This document shows positions 21,971-33,432 of a stretch of DNA of 64,000 nucleotides, piece by piece. This DNA is from Sepiola atlantica (taxonomy: Eukaryota > Mollusca > Cephalopoda > Sepiida > Sepiolidae). Every line of letters begins with the position of its first letter. Within the stretch, counting starts at the first letter, position 1. Where the stretch lies: the NCBI GenBank assembly GCA_963556195.1, contig OY744532.1, positions 82,364,734 through 82,428,733 on the forward strand, written 5' to 3'. The notes under the pieces are model-generated. The model was not told where the DNA came from and searched no databases. It was given only the letters and a program-made list of their open reading frames with translations. A program made the position numbers and the translations under genes.

Positions 21971-24370
21971 TGGGGAATTTTTGTAAACAGAAGAGAGAGG
22001 GGAGGGGGGTCTCGAGTAATTAAGATTTTATTTATTAAGCTTTTCGAGTCAGCGTTCATAATATTTTTATACATGTAGAATTAGGAAACTTTTATTAATT
22101 AATTAAATTTACATTAGATAACTTTAAATAACCTTATTAGATTGAAGTAGAACGAAATTTCAAGTCGAGGCGGCGATTAGAAGTGAAAACGTGGCAAGAA
22201 TACAACTAAAATTAATAGATTTCAACAGCCTTTTATACCCTTCATAAACGTCGTTTAGACATTAGACGGGCTTCCTCATTTACATAATACATTCCTTTTA
22301 ACCTTCCATCAAATTCAGATTTACAAATATACACTTATAACTGCTATTATCAAGTTTCCATATGTATTCACAATACGTTCCGATAAGGTGATATTAATAA
22401 AAATTATTAATACAATTAATTAAAGCCATTTTCTTCCTCAACCAGCGTGTTTTCTCAACCATACTTCCAATGGCGATTATTGTGAAAATTTCAAGTCTTT
22501 CTCGGCCTTTTGGCTAAGATCAAAGTGTAGTATCTGTTCCGATGAATACTGAACCACATAGACTGGTATTGTCTTGGCTTTCGGGTCTTCACTGGTATTG
22601 TCTTGGCCTTCGGGTCTTCATTTACGCCGGTCTACGGGTCTGTCCTTTGCAGTTCTAGGAGGTCCACCCTCCCAGGCTTCTCCTCCCCTTAGTGACGTCA
22701 TTGTGAGAATCCTTCTGGTTAATCCGGAAGTGACGTCATCGTGAGAGGATTTTTTCACAGTTTTCATTCATTATTTACATTACGTTGTACCGAGAATGTT
22801 TTTTACTATAAGTTAAAAGTAAACAAGGCATATCCGAGCCATTCATAAATCGGTGACTATTTAGGAAACCTAAATTGCTGAATCATCTTTCCGGTTGGAA
22901 CGGAAGTGACGTCATTTTGAGAGGATCTTTTCACATTATCAGTCTTTACATTCATTACGTTTATAAGCAAAGGTGTTTTATTTAAAATATTAAGTTAAGC
23001 AACAAATATCTCGGCCATTACTTAATGGGTAACCGTTTTGGAAAAATAACAAAACTGGTTCTTTGATATGACGTAGGCGCCTTCAATAGCATATTTAAAC
23101 ATTAGTTCCTTGATATGACCGAGGCGCCTACTAATTTGGTTACATTATTTTAACTATGCATAGGGGAGGGTAAAAAAATGTTTTCTTTTTCTTTTTCTCA
23201 CTTACAATATTACTATTCATGGGGAAGGGTAACAAAAAAAATTTTTTTACCCCCCCCCCCCCCAAACAAAATTTTTTTTTTTTTTTTTTTTTTTTCAACT
23301 GAAAACATTCTAATTGATGGGGAAGGGTAACAAAATTTTTTTTTTTTTTGGTGGGGGGGGGGGGGTAAAATTTTTTTTTTTTTTTTCTTTTTCTAACTGA
23401 AAATATTACTACTCATGGGGAAGGGTAACAAAATTTTTTTTTTTTCTTTTTCTAACTGAAAATATTACTTCTCATGGGGAAGGGTAACAAAAAAAATTTT
23501 TTTTTTGGGTGGGGGGGGTAAAAATTTTTTTTTTTTTTCTTTTTCTAACTGAAAATATTACTATTCATGGGGAAGGGTAACCAAAAAATTTTTTTTGGGG
23601 GGGGGGGTAAAATTTTTTTTTTTTTTTTTTGAACTGAAAACATCCCAATTCATGGGGAAGGGTAACAAAAAATTTTTTTGAGGGGAGGGGGTAAAAATTT
23701 TTTTTTTTTTTTCTTTTTCTTACTGAAAATATTACTACTCATGGGAAAGGGTAACAAAAAAATTTTGGGTGGGGGGTGGGGGGGGGTAAAAAAATTTTTT
23801 TTTTTTTCTCTTTTTCTAACTGAAAATATTACTATTCATGTAAAGGATAACATGGGAAGGATAACAAAAAAAAAATTTGGTGGGGGGGGAAATGTTTTTT
23901 TCCTTTTTCTAACTGAAAATATTACTATTCATGGGGAAAGGTAACTAAAAAACTTTTTTTTTGGGGGGGGTAAAAAATTTTTTTATTTATTTTTTTTTTT
24001 AACTTAAATACAATTCCTATTCATGGGGAAGGATAAAATAAAAAATTTTGGTGGGAGAGGGGTAAAAACCTTTTTTTTAAACTGAAAATATTAGTATTCA
24101 TGGGGAGGGTGAAAAAAAACTTTTGGAGGGGGTGGGTAAAAAATGTTTTAAAATGTTTTATTTGTTTATAAACTAAAATTTTTTTAGTGTGAGTGGGGTT
24201 AAAAAAAATTTTTTTTTTCCTTTTTCCAACTGAAAATATTACTATTCATGAGGAAGGGTAAAATAAATTTTTTTTGGGGGGGGAATTTTATTTTTTTTCT
24301 AACTGAAAATATTACTATTCATGGGGAAGGGTAGAAAAAACTTTGGGGGTGTTGGTAAACAATTTTTTTC
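21971..24370 (+). repeat. Complex satellite unit 8, truncated at 3' end
   Basis: Leader, U2-like fragment at 22496, two to three CRE subrepeats, A/T/G block from about 23160 with a C-run polarity switch at about 23250-23263. The array breaks at about 24370-24378 in a T-run, where the 1.84-kb tandem repeat begins. The conserved segment and (TCTG)n are missing. Confidence 0.8.
22496..22539 (+). pseudogene. U2 snRNA 5'-end fragment, copy 8
   Basis: Same core; 'tccaatggcg ... tgaaaa' flank as copies 7 and 10. This is the last copy before the 17-kb non-satellite block. Confidence 0.8.
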
Positions 24371-25494
24371 TTTTTTGTACCAAGATGAGAATAGTAGTTC
24401 GAATAATCCAAATTTTCAATCCTCATCTAAAAAGTTTCAGAATCACTTTCTAACGTTGAATGCTATAACGTAGACACTTTCGACACTCTCTTTCATTGCA
24501 GATATTAATAAAATATATTTTTAACATTGTCATATTAAAGTGCTTAGTGAAAATTAAAAATTTTAAGAATTAATTTTTTAAAGGGTTCACATTTTTATTT
24601 ATACGCGCCTACGAATGTAAACATCTTCGTATACATCTTATAATATAACAAGATGAGAATAGTAGTCCGAATAATTTAAAAACATAAAAATTAACTTGAA
24701 CCCGGTCAAATTTTACATCGGTCGAAACGTTGGGAATACAAAAACCAAGATGCGAGTAGTAGTCTGAATAATCCAAATTACCAATCCTAATCTAAAAAGT
24801 TTCAGAATCACTTTCTAACGTTGAATGCTATAACGTGAAAAATTAAAAAATTAAAAAATTAAAAAAATTAATTTCTTCAAATATTCATTAATACGCGCGT
24901 AATTTGTGTCACATGACAATGAACATGTACAGATATATGCGAAGACGACTTTTCATTAAATATTGATTCTTCAACGATCAACAAGTGATTTTTCTTTACT
25001 TGAATACAATTTCAAGGTTAAAGATTTTTCAATGAGATTTTGTCTTCTAAGACGGGGGATTTGAACTAAACAAAAAGAAAAAACTTTATTTCAATATTTT
25101 AATAAGAATTTCCAAATCTAAAAAAGTGTTTGAATTTCACTGAACTGTAAGTATTATCATTGTTGTTTACATTCAATTGCTTATTTCGTTTGATTTTCAC
25201 ACTCGGTTTGTATTAAATTTATTAATTTAGTCTTAAATTGTATTTTACCCCCCGAAATAAAATTCAAATCCACTCTAAACAAGTAAAAAGGGACAGTTCG
25301 CAAACCAACTACTTCCAGGCCATTGTAACTTTTTAGGACAGTACCAATTCGTTTATGTGATATCAAACTTTTAATCTGGTTATAATAATAATTTACTGAT
25401 CAAACAATAACGTAAAAAGTAAATTTAACGTTCCGTCTCAAACAAATCAGAATCTTTCATCTATGTTAATAAGAAAAAGTCAATATATTTTTGT

Positions 25495-25599
25495 TGCTTC
25501 TACATAATTTGAACCAAACTTTTTTTAAACCCCTAAATCTAATAATAACCACGGTTTTAGATTTAGTCATTTGAGTTCGGTTCAAATTCTGTAGAAGCA
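25495..25599. other. Long imperfect hairpin in 1.84-kb repeat (3 copies)
   Basis: 'tgcttctaca ... taatttgaaccaaac' pairs with 'gttcggttcaaatt ... tgtagaagca', and an inner pair 'ctaaatct/agatttag' lies within the loop. Total about 105 nt. Identical hairpins are at 27329-27433 and 29174-29278. It could be a tiny MITE or a precursor-like RNA hairpin; nothing shows transcription. Confidence 0.55.
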
Positions 25600-25998
25600 C
25601 CAGATTTGTGGCTACTTCGAGAATTTGTTCGCCATTATTCTGTACAGATACACTATTACTATGGACAATGTGAATGTGTAACATATTTAAACAATTTTTA
25701 GAAAAAAATAATTTTAAAAATCAGTTTGCATTTATTATCTGTTATATTGTTTATTACTTTATGATTGTATTAATTACAAAAAGCATTGCACTCTAAATAA
25801 TTTACGTGATTAACATAGGAATTAAAGTGATTCATCCAATTCTTTTTTGCGCAGCTACAAATAGTTCAAATAAGTTTGTAAGGTAAATAAAACAAAAACA
25901 TTTAATTGATTTATTCGTTAAAAAAATAGAAATTCCTATCATTCAATTTGACGAAATATATTTGATTTTTTCCCCTTTTTTATTTAATATACAACCTT

Positions 25999-26002
<4 letters not shown>

Positions 26003-26067
<65 letters not shown>
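26003..26067. repeat. (AT)n microsatellite 1
   Basis: About 32 AT dinucleotides within copy 1 of the 1.84-kb repeat. Confidence 0.95.
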
Positions 26068-26069
<2 letters not shown>

Positions 26070-26210
26070 TCATGACGATTGATAATTGAAAATTGAAAAA
26101 ATTGTTTCATTAGCTTTTTAGAACTCTATACTTAATTTCGTAAGTTATCGCCTTTTAACCTATAGAAGCCGGTCGGATTTTACCTCGGCCGAAACGTTGT
26201 GAATACAACA

Positions 26211-27833
26211 ACCAAGATGAGAATAGTAGTTCGAATAATCCAAATTTTCAATCCTCATCTAAAAAGTTTCAGAATCACTTCCTAACGTTGAATGCTATAA
26301 CGTAGACAGTTTCGACACCCTCTTTCATTGCAGATATTAATAAAATATATTTTTAACATTGTCATATTAAAGTGCTTAGTGAAAATTAAAATTTTTAAGA
26401 ATTAATTTTTTTAAAAGTGCATACATTTTTATTTATACGCGCCTACGAATGTAAACATCTTCGTATACATCTTATAATATAACAAGATGAGAATAGTAGT
26501 CCGAATAATTTAAAAACATAAAAATTAACTTGAACCCGGTCAAATTTTACATCGGTCGAAACGTTGGGAATACAAAAACCAAGATGCGAGTAGTAGTCTG
26601 AATAATCCAAATTACCAATCCTAATCTAAAAAGTTTCAGAATCACTTTCTAACGTTGAATGCTATAACGTGAAAAATTAAAAAATTAAAAAATTAAAAAA
26701 ATTAATTTCTTCAAATATTCATTAATACGCGCGTAATTTGTGTCACATGACAATGAACATGTACAGATATATGCGAAGACGACTTTTCATTAAATATTGA
26801 TTCTTCAACGATCAACAAGTGATTTTTCTTTACTTGAATACAATTTCAAGGTTAAAGATTTTTCAATGAGATTTTGTCTTCTAAGACGGGGGATTTGAAC
26901 TAAACAAAAAGAAAAAACTTTATTTCAATATTTTAATAAGAATTTCCAAATCTAAAAAAGTGTTTGAATTTCACTGAACTGTAAGTATTATCATTGTTGT
27001 TTACATTCAATTGCTTATTTCGTTTGATTTTCACACTCGGTTTGTATTAAATTTATTAATTTAGTCTTAAATTGTATTTTACCCCCCGAAATAAAATTCA
27101 AATCCACTCTAAACAAGTAAAAAGGGACAGTTCGCAAACCAACTACTTCCAGGCCATTGTAACTTTTTAGGACAGTACCAATTCGTTTATGTGATATCAA
27201 ACTTTTAATCTGGTTATGATAATAATTTACTGATCAAACAATAACGTAAAAAGTAAATTTAACGTTCCGTCTCAAACAAATCAGAATCTTTCATCTATGT
27301 TAATAAGAAAAAGTCAATATATTTTTGTTGCTTCTACATAATTTGAACCAAACTTTTTTTAAACCCCTAAATCTAATAATAACCACGGTTTTAGATTTAG
27401 TCATTTGAGTTCGGTTCAAATTCTGTAGAAGCACCAGATTTGTGGCTACTTCGAGAATTTGTTCGCCATTATTCTGTACAGATACACTATTACTATGGAC
27501 AATGTGAATGTGTAACATATTTAAACAATTTTTAGAAAAAAATAATTTTAAAAATCAGTTTGCATTTATTATCTGTTATATTGTTTATTACTTTATGATT
27601 GTATTAATTACAAAAAGCATTGCACTCTAAATAATTTACGTGATTAACATAGGAATTAAAGTGATTCATCCAATTCTTTTTTGCGCAGCTACAAATAGTT
27701 CAAATAAGTTTGTAAGGTAAATAAAACAAAAACATTTTAATTGATTTATTCGTTAAAAAAATAGAAATTCCTATCATTCAATTTGACGAAATATATTTGA
27801 TTTTTTCCCCTTTTTTATTTAATATACAACCTT

Positions 27834-27914
<81 letters not shown>

Positions 27915-28055
27915 TCATGACGATTGATAATTGAAAATTGAAAAAATTGTTTCATTAGCTTTTTAGAACTCTATACTTAATTTCGTAAGTTATCGCCTTT
28001 TAACCTATAGAAGCCGGTCGGATTTTACCTCGGCCGAAACGTTGTGAATACAACA
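26211..28055 (+). repeat. 1.84-kb tandem repeat, copy 2
   Basis: Nearly identical to copy 1; differences are mostly the (AT)n length and a few bases near 26410. The high identity indicates recent duplication. Confidence 0.9.
27838..27912. repeat. (AT)n microsatellite 2
   Basis: Longer AT tract at the same place in copy 2; the length difference accounts for most of the difference in unit length. Confidence 0.95.
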
Positions 28056-30018
28056 ACCAAGATGAGAATAGTAGTTCGAATAATCCAAATTTTCAATCCT
28101 CATCTAAAAAGTTTCAGAATCACTTCCTAACGTTGAATGCTATAACGTAGACAGTTTCGACACCCTCTTTCATTGCAGATATTAATAAAATATATTTTTA
28201 ACATTGTCATATTAAAGTGCTTAGTGAAAATTAAAATTTTTAAGAATTAATTTTTTTAAAAGTGCATACATTTTTATTTATACGCGCCTACGAATGTAAA
28301 CATCTTCGTATACATCTTATAATATAACAAGATGAGAATAGTAGTCCGAATAATTTAAAAACATAAAAATTAACTTGAACCCGGTCAAATTTTACATCGG
28401 TCGAAACGTTGGGAATACAAAAACCAAGATGCGAGTAGTAGTCTGAATAATCCAAATTACCAATCCTAATCTAAAAAGTTTCAGAATCACTTTCTAACGT
28501 TGAATGCTATAACGTGAAAAATTAAAAAATTAAAAAATTAAAAAAATTAATTTCTTCAAATATTCATTAATACGCGCGTAATTTGTGTCACATGACAATG
28601 AACATGTACAGATATATGCGAAGACGACTTTTCATTAAATATTGATTCTTCAACGATCAACAAGTGATTTTTCTTTACTTGAATACAATTTCAAGGTTAA
28701 AGATTTTTCAATGAGATTTTGTCTTCTAAGACGGGGGATTTGAACTAAACAAAAAGAAAAAACTTTATTTCAATATTTTAATAAGAATTTCCAAATCTAA
28801 AAAAGTGTTTGAATTTCACTGAACTGTAAGTATTATCATTGTTGTTTACATTCAATTGCTTATTTCGTTTGATTTTCACACTCGGTTTGTATTAAATTTA
28901 TTAATTTAGTCTTAAATTGTATTTTACCCCCCGAAATAAAATTCAAATCCACTCTAAACAAGTAAAAAGGGACAGTTCGCAAACCAACTACTTCCAGGCC
29001 ATTGTAACTTTTTAGGACAGTACCAATTCGTTTATGTGATATCAAACTTTTAATCTGGTTATGATAATAATTTACTGATCAAACAATAACGTAAAAAGTA
29101 AATTTAACGTTCCGTCTCAAACAAATCAGAATCTTTCATCTATGTTAATAAGAAAAAGTCAATATATTTTTGTTGCTTCTACATAATTTGAACCAAACTT
29201 TTTTTAAACCCCTAAATCTAATAATAACCACGGTTTTAGATTTAGTCATTTGAGTTCGGTTCAAATTCTGTAGAAGCACCAGATTTGTGGCTACTTCGAG
29301 AATTTGTTCGCCATTATTCTGTACAGGATACGTTATTACTATGAACAATGTGAATGTGTAACATATTTAAACAATTTTTAGAAAAAAAATGGTGCTTATT
29401 TACAACAGGGTCCCTGAAAAAAATTATTTTCATGTAAAATCAGTATTTTGTACTTACTTAGGCATAGTTTCTCACTCACGGTACGCAAAAGAATTTTAAA
29501 ATATCAAGTAGAACTTTAATTAGCACGATTTTTCCATTTCCATAAGGGCGATGTACAACGTCTTTTCGCCGACATTTTGGGTGTGAGCGATCGATGGAAT
29601 AGCCATTTATTGTTAGAATTTAAAAAAGAAAGAAACACATATGCAATAATAATAAAATATATATTTATTAAATAAAAAAAATGAAAATTAAATAATTATT
29701 TTTGATTTCTTCACCGGGGTACTTTCCACGATATAATTTTATAGATTAATAAAATGTAGGTGCTTATTGCCCTTGGCTATTCCATCGATCGCTCACACAC
29801 AAAATGTCGGCGAATAGACGTTGTACATCGCCCTTATGGAAAAATCGTTCTAATTAAAGTTCTACGTGATATTTTAAAATTCTTTTCCGTACCGTGAGTG
29901 AGAAACTATGCCTGAGTAAGTACAAAATACTGATTTTACATGAAAATAATTATTTCCAGGGACCCTGTTGTAAATAAGCACCAAAAAAATAATTTTAAAA
30001 ATCAGTTTGCATTTATTA
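28056..30018 (+). repeat. 1.84-kb tandem repeat, copy 3 (interrupted, truncated)
   Basis: Matches copies 1 and 2 up to an A-run at 29382-29389. There a foldback element is inserted, and the unit resumes at 'taattttaaaaatcagtttg' (29990) but diverges after about 30018, so the (AT)n and the end of the unit are missing. A small change near 29325 also distinguishes it. Confidence 0.85.
29390..29983. mobile_element. Foldback / MITE-like element nested in repeat copy 3
   Basis: Terminal inverted repeats of about 210 bp (29391-29604 and 29775-29982), starting GGTGCTTATTTACAACAGGG, surround a ~170-bp AT-rich centre. Comparison with copies 1 and 2 gives the empty site: one run of 7 A became 8 A on the left and 7 A on the right, consistent with a target-site duplication inside poly(A) whose exact length cannot be fixed. 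No transposase; a non-autonomous DNA element or foldback. Confidence 0.8.
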
Positions 30019-30080
30019 TTATTATTGTTAAATTCATGTAAATATGTTTAAGTTTGTTTGTTTCTTTCTTTAAAAAATTC

Positions 30081-30104
30081 CTAACCCTAAACGCTAACCC
30101 TAAA
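30081..30104 (+). repeat. Telomere-like CCCTAA fragment
   Basis: 'ctaaccctaaacgctaaccctaaa' contains degenerate CCCTAA units. Too short to be more than an interstitial trace. Confidence 0.4.
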
Positions 30105-30136
30105 AAAAAAACAAGCAAACCATTATCATAGCACGC

Positions 30137-30276
30137 AGCACCGTATCAAAAATGTCGGCTGCTCGCTGCTTCAGCTCGGCAACTCTCGGCAACTCTCGGC
30201 CGTTTGCGTAGAACAGCCAAACGCTTCCGAGTCAAACGTCACGACAGCTGGTTCAGGATCGATAAAAGCACCGTAT
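30137..30276. other. GC-richer patch flanked by 10-bp direct repeats
   Basis: AGCACCGTAT occurs at 30137-30146 and 30267-30276. Between them lies ~120 bp of clearly higher GC content with a tandem 'ggcaactctc'. This could be a small insertion with a target-site duplication, or chance. Confidence 0.35.
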
Positions 30277-30315
30277 GAATTATATTTGGTTAATAATTAA
30301 ACTATTTCAAAATGT

Positions 30316-30501
30316 GTACTGTTCCACATGACGCGCCTAATTTCCATGACTTCGCGTCGACAACGATTGGGCATGTCGCGGTGGGCGCCCGAGCGCTGAT
30401 GGAATAATATCATTTTTTCTTTTTTTTATCTTATAAAAACATTGACATAATTGTTGTCAACGCGAAGTCACGGAAATTAGGCGCCTCATCTGGAACAGTA
30501 C
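30316..30501. repeat. Small inverted-repeat element
   Basis: Arms of 49 bp (30316-30364 and 30453-30501), starting GTACTGTTCCA and containing 'cctaatttcc'. They are about 90% complementary, with an 88-bp centre. Possibly a MITE or foldback; no clear target-site duplication. Confidence 0.6.
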
Positions 30502-32939
30502 CAAAATATTTTTCACAATAAAAATAAGAAATTCCAATTATAAAAAAGATTCCACTACCTAAATAAGATTAAACCGTTTATGCTTATTTAATTCTGTGTA
30601 GTAGATCATCATGATACTTCCACCCTGGCATTACCACCCTTTTCTGGGGGCGGGGGCATTATGATATACGTTTGTTCCCCACCTTCACTCTTTTTTATGG
30701 GGGTAGTGTACTCAATATTCTGTTGTCATGAATCCCTTACACAAAATACATAATTTCCTCTGAGCCAAACTGTAATTAGCAAAATAATAAAAACAAACTA
30801 TGGTGCTTGCACAGAGAAGCGCACATTTGAAAAACGCTGAAAATCGCAGTTTCAAATTCAATTTAGCGGAAAACTCTTTGAAATACTTATGTATCAAGCA
30901 AAAATAGGTTTGTACACCAAAAATTAGCAACAATCCGTTATACCGTTTAATCTGCTCGGTCATTGATTCGAGCGAAAAACACGAAATTCAGGGGAGGATA
31001 ACTTAGTCTGTCATATTAACAAGTAATAAATCAATTGCATTCACCAAAATACGATAAAACTGATTTTTATTTTTAATTAAAATTCTAATCGATCAGTTTT
31101 CCTACTTTCTGGTGAGGATACTTATTTAAATCTGCTGTGTAAGTATATAAAACTATTTTCTGTGGTATTGATAATTTGGCAGAAGGGAATTTTGGAGAGC
31201 ACTTCTGGCTTCCAGTGAAAAAATCGTGTATGGATGCCTGAAAGTGATACAATTTTTTTTTTTTTTTATAACTTATATTTCGTAGAATACAAATACATAA
31301 ATTACATAATATACTTATCAATTCTATTTTCATTGAAATTTATATTATAAAGCAAAATTGTTTACATTATAAAAAAATCACACCAGGTTATTTTAGGGAT
31401 AGTGACATGTTTACAATTGTTATTAGAGATTTTAGAAAATTTCACTATAAAGTGGAATCTACATTGTTCATTAGAAAAAGAATTAAAATACCGAATTTTC
31501 AGCACACCTTGAATCACAAAACGAAATCTGGATTATAAAATTATATTACTAAATCTAACTTATTGTGGCTATATTTTGTCATAAGGTCGTTTTTTTTTGC
31601 GCGCGCATAGCTCAAAAAATGTTTGTTGCATTTTATGGGTAATCACTGAACCTAAAGATATCGAAACTTGGCTTCAAACAAATAATTAAAGAGGACATAG
31701 AATACACTTTATTTGGAAGTTTTGAATATTTGCTTGGAAGCTGACTCCGTTGTCAGAGTATTTGTAAATATTTTCCTCTATTTTCAAACCAAATAGATAT
31801 ATAAAATTAAAACACTGAGGCTACCGGCTGATTGTGCAGCGGGTGTGAGGAATTGTATTCTGCTGTCGGAAGAGCCAAAAAGTTATTTACGTGAAAAAAA
31901 AAATGAGCCAAAAGTTATTTACGCAACTAAAGGATATATCAAGAATATGAAAGCAAAAAAATTTCACCCAAGTAATAAGCCATATTCCATCCGCGCATCC
32001 AAAATACATGACCCATGAATCTGTTTTTGAGACAATTATGATCAAACTACTGCCAGTACAGCTGCATATGACTATATATCATAAATTAAGTACAAACATG
32101 CTTCTGCCCCCCCCCCCCCCCCCAAAAAAAAAACTCAGTTCGTACACCTTTACAAGTGTATAACGGTGATAACAATTAAAGAAGAGAACAAAATATTCAA
32201 TAATATACAAACCGGATAAATGCCTTATTTCTATTGTAAACATCCTGCCATTAAAATAAAAAAGTTTAAACTAGGTTAAACATCATTCCTGCTCAAATTG
32301 TTACTCAAAGATGCTGACTCATTATAAACTCATACATGACTCATTATAAACTATTTAAGTCCATCTAATTATTTTCATTATTTTAACGTGCAAAATTTAA
32401 TTAAATAGAACCGTGGAAAAAATAATTTCATATGTGTAGTTAAACGAAAAATAAAAACTTTGTTCCTGTTCTTTGCTAAACTTTTATGGTTCATGAACCT
32501 AAAATGTGTAAACTGTGTGCATTTTGTCACTAAATGCATATCGAGGTGTCAATTTCAGTCTTTAATCTTTGAGAACTGCCAAATGTAACAAAAATTAAAT
32601 CTTATGATTTTTCCACATAATTTGATACGTGAATCATCTGATTTGCTTCGACTTCACCTACATTAAGTTCAGATTCACTTAATTATACATAAATCTCATA
32701 AAAGCTTTTGCCAATTTATGATATATTTGACAATTTAGCAGAAAATTTCAGTAATTTTTAAATTAATCCATCATAATATAAATAAAAAAATATCTAGAAC
32801 AAATTTTCCAGGCCAGTTTCGTCAAAATTTGTTGATCTCCCTTACGAACATCTCTGTCCAATCAAGCAGATTTGAACTTAATGTAGTACAAAATTATTAC
32901 TATATTTAATAGTAAAATCCATTTTGTTTTTTCTTTTAG
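30502..32939. other. AT-rich apparently unique region, no gene recognised
   Basis: Short frames are present (for example a minus-strand 83-codon frame at 30712-30963 with a hydrophobic middle), but none shows a recognisable domain or repeated support. A C-run of 17 lies at 32107-32123. A direct repeat of 'actcattataaact' lies near 32317 and 32339. Part of this stretch may be the 5' flank of the Helitron. Confidence 0.5.
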
Positions 32940-33058
32940 ACAAACAAGGTTCACCACCTTTGCCGCCTGTGCCTCCTTTGCTGCCTGCCACTCTTGCCAC
33001 TTACAGAATATGTGTAGTATCATTGATCAGCAGTGTTGACAAAATAACTATAAAATAA
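32940..33058 (+). other. Orphan proline-rich exon-like segment
   Basis: A good acceptor (polypyrimidine 'ttttgttttttcttttag') precedes an open frame of about 39 codons rich in proline and leucine (GSPPLPPVPPLLPATLATY), ending TAA. No donor and no upstream partner are visible. It may be a terminal exon fragment captured by the Helitron, or chance in a low-complexity stretch. Confidence 0.25.
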
Positions 33059-33159
33059 TTAATTAAATAGGTTTAAACGCTTCTGAAGAAACCCTATTTC
33101 TGAAGTAAAATAAATATTTTCAATAATTATCTTAGCTTTAAAAGTTTAGTGCCACGTGC

Positions 33160-33270
33160 AGAGTCGTCCTCAGAAAGAGTCAGTTTCCCTCAGAAATAGT
33201 GGTGCTACAGCTGCAGTCACCCTCTGAAACAGCTAATTGCCTTCAGAAGCCGTAGTGCAACAACCACAGT
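33160..33270 (+). repeat. Degenerate minisatellite-like stretch before the Helitron ORF
   Basis: Loose ~36-bp repeats of the type 'ccctcagaaatagtggtgct' then 'acagctgcagtcacc'. The wording resembles the 35-bp minisatellite of the array ('cccctgaaatatcggtgctt'), but the match is weak. Confidence 0.3.
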
Positions 33271-33281
33271 TGTTTATTCTG

Positions 33282-33338
33282 TACCCAGGTGAAATATTGT
33301 CTTGGACAAGCAATATCGCTGACCCAAGACCCTGGGTA
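33282..33338. other. Nested hairpin upstream of the Helitron ORF
   Basis: Outer stem TACCCAGG/CCTGGGTA (33282-33289 with 33331-33338) encloses an inner hairpin ATATTG-T-CTTG-GA-CAAG-CAATAT (33294-33316). It lies 95 bp before the ATG. It could be a Helitron subterminal structure or a 5' UTR element; function unknown. Confidence 0.5.
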
Positions 33339-33432
33339 TTATAGTTTGACCTGTGTATTTATTTTTCTTGGGTGTAAATAAGATTAAAAGCAGAATTAAA
33401 TTTTTTTAAAAATTAATAATTTTTCAATAAGA

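Larger units (their letters stand above)
24379..26210 (+). repeat. 1.84-kb tandem repeat, copy 1
   Basis: Starts 'accaagatgagaatagtag'. It contains an internally duplicated segment ('aagtttcagaatcactttct', near 24430 and 24800), a hairpin at 25495-25599, an (AT)n tract and a final 'ggccgaaacgttgtgaatac'. Short minus-strand frames of 61 and 72 codons are conserved between copies only because the copies are nearly identical. No recognised protein. Confidence 0.9.

Noticed and set aside
24379..24400. Treating 24379-41659 as one transposon
   Set aside because: The 1.84-kb repeats, foldbacks and Helitron share no termini; no common inverted or direct repeat was found at the two block edges.
25181..25366. 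61- and 72-codon minus-strand frames conserved in the three 1.84-kb copies
   Set aside because: The copies are almost identical DNA, so conservation is not evidence of coding; no similarity recognised.
30081..30104. Interstitial telomere array
   Set aside because: Only two to three degenerate CCCTAA units.
30712..30963. 83-codon minus-strand frame with hydrophobic stretch
   Set aside because: Single occurrence, no recognisable domain, no promoter or splice context.
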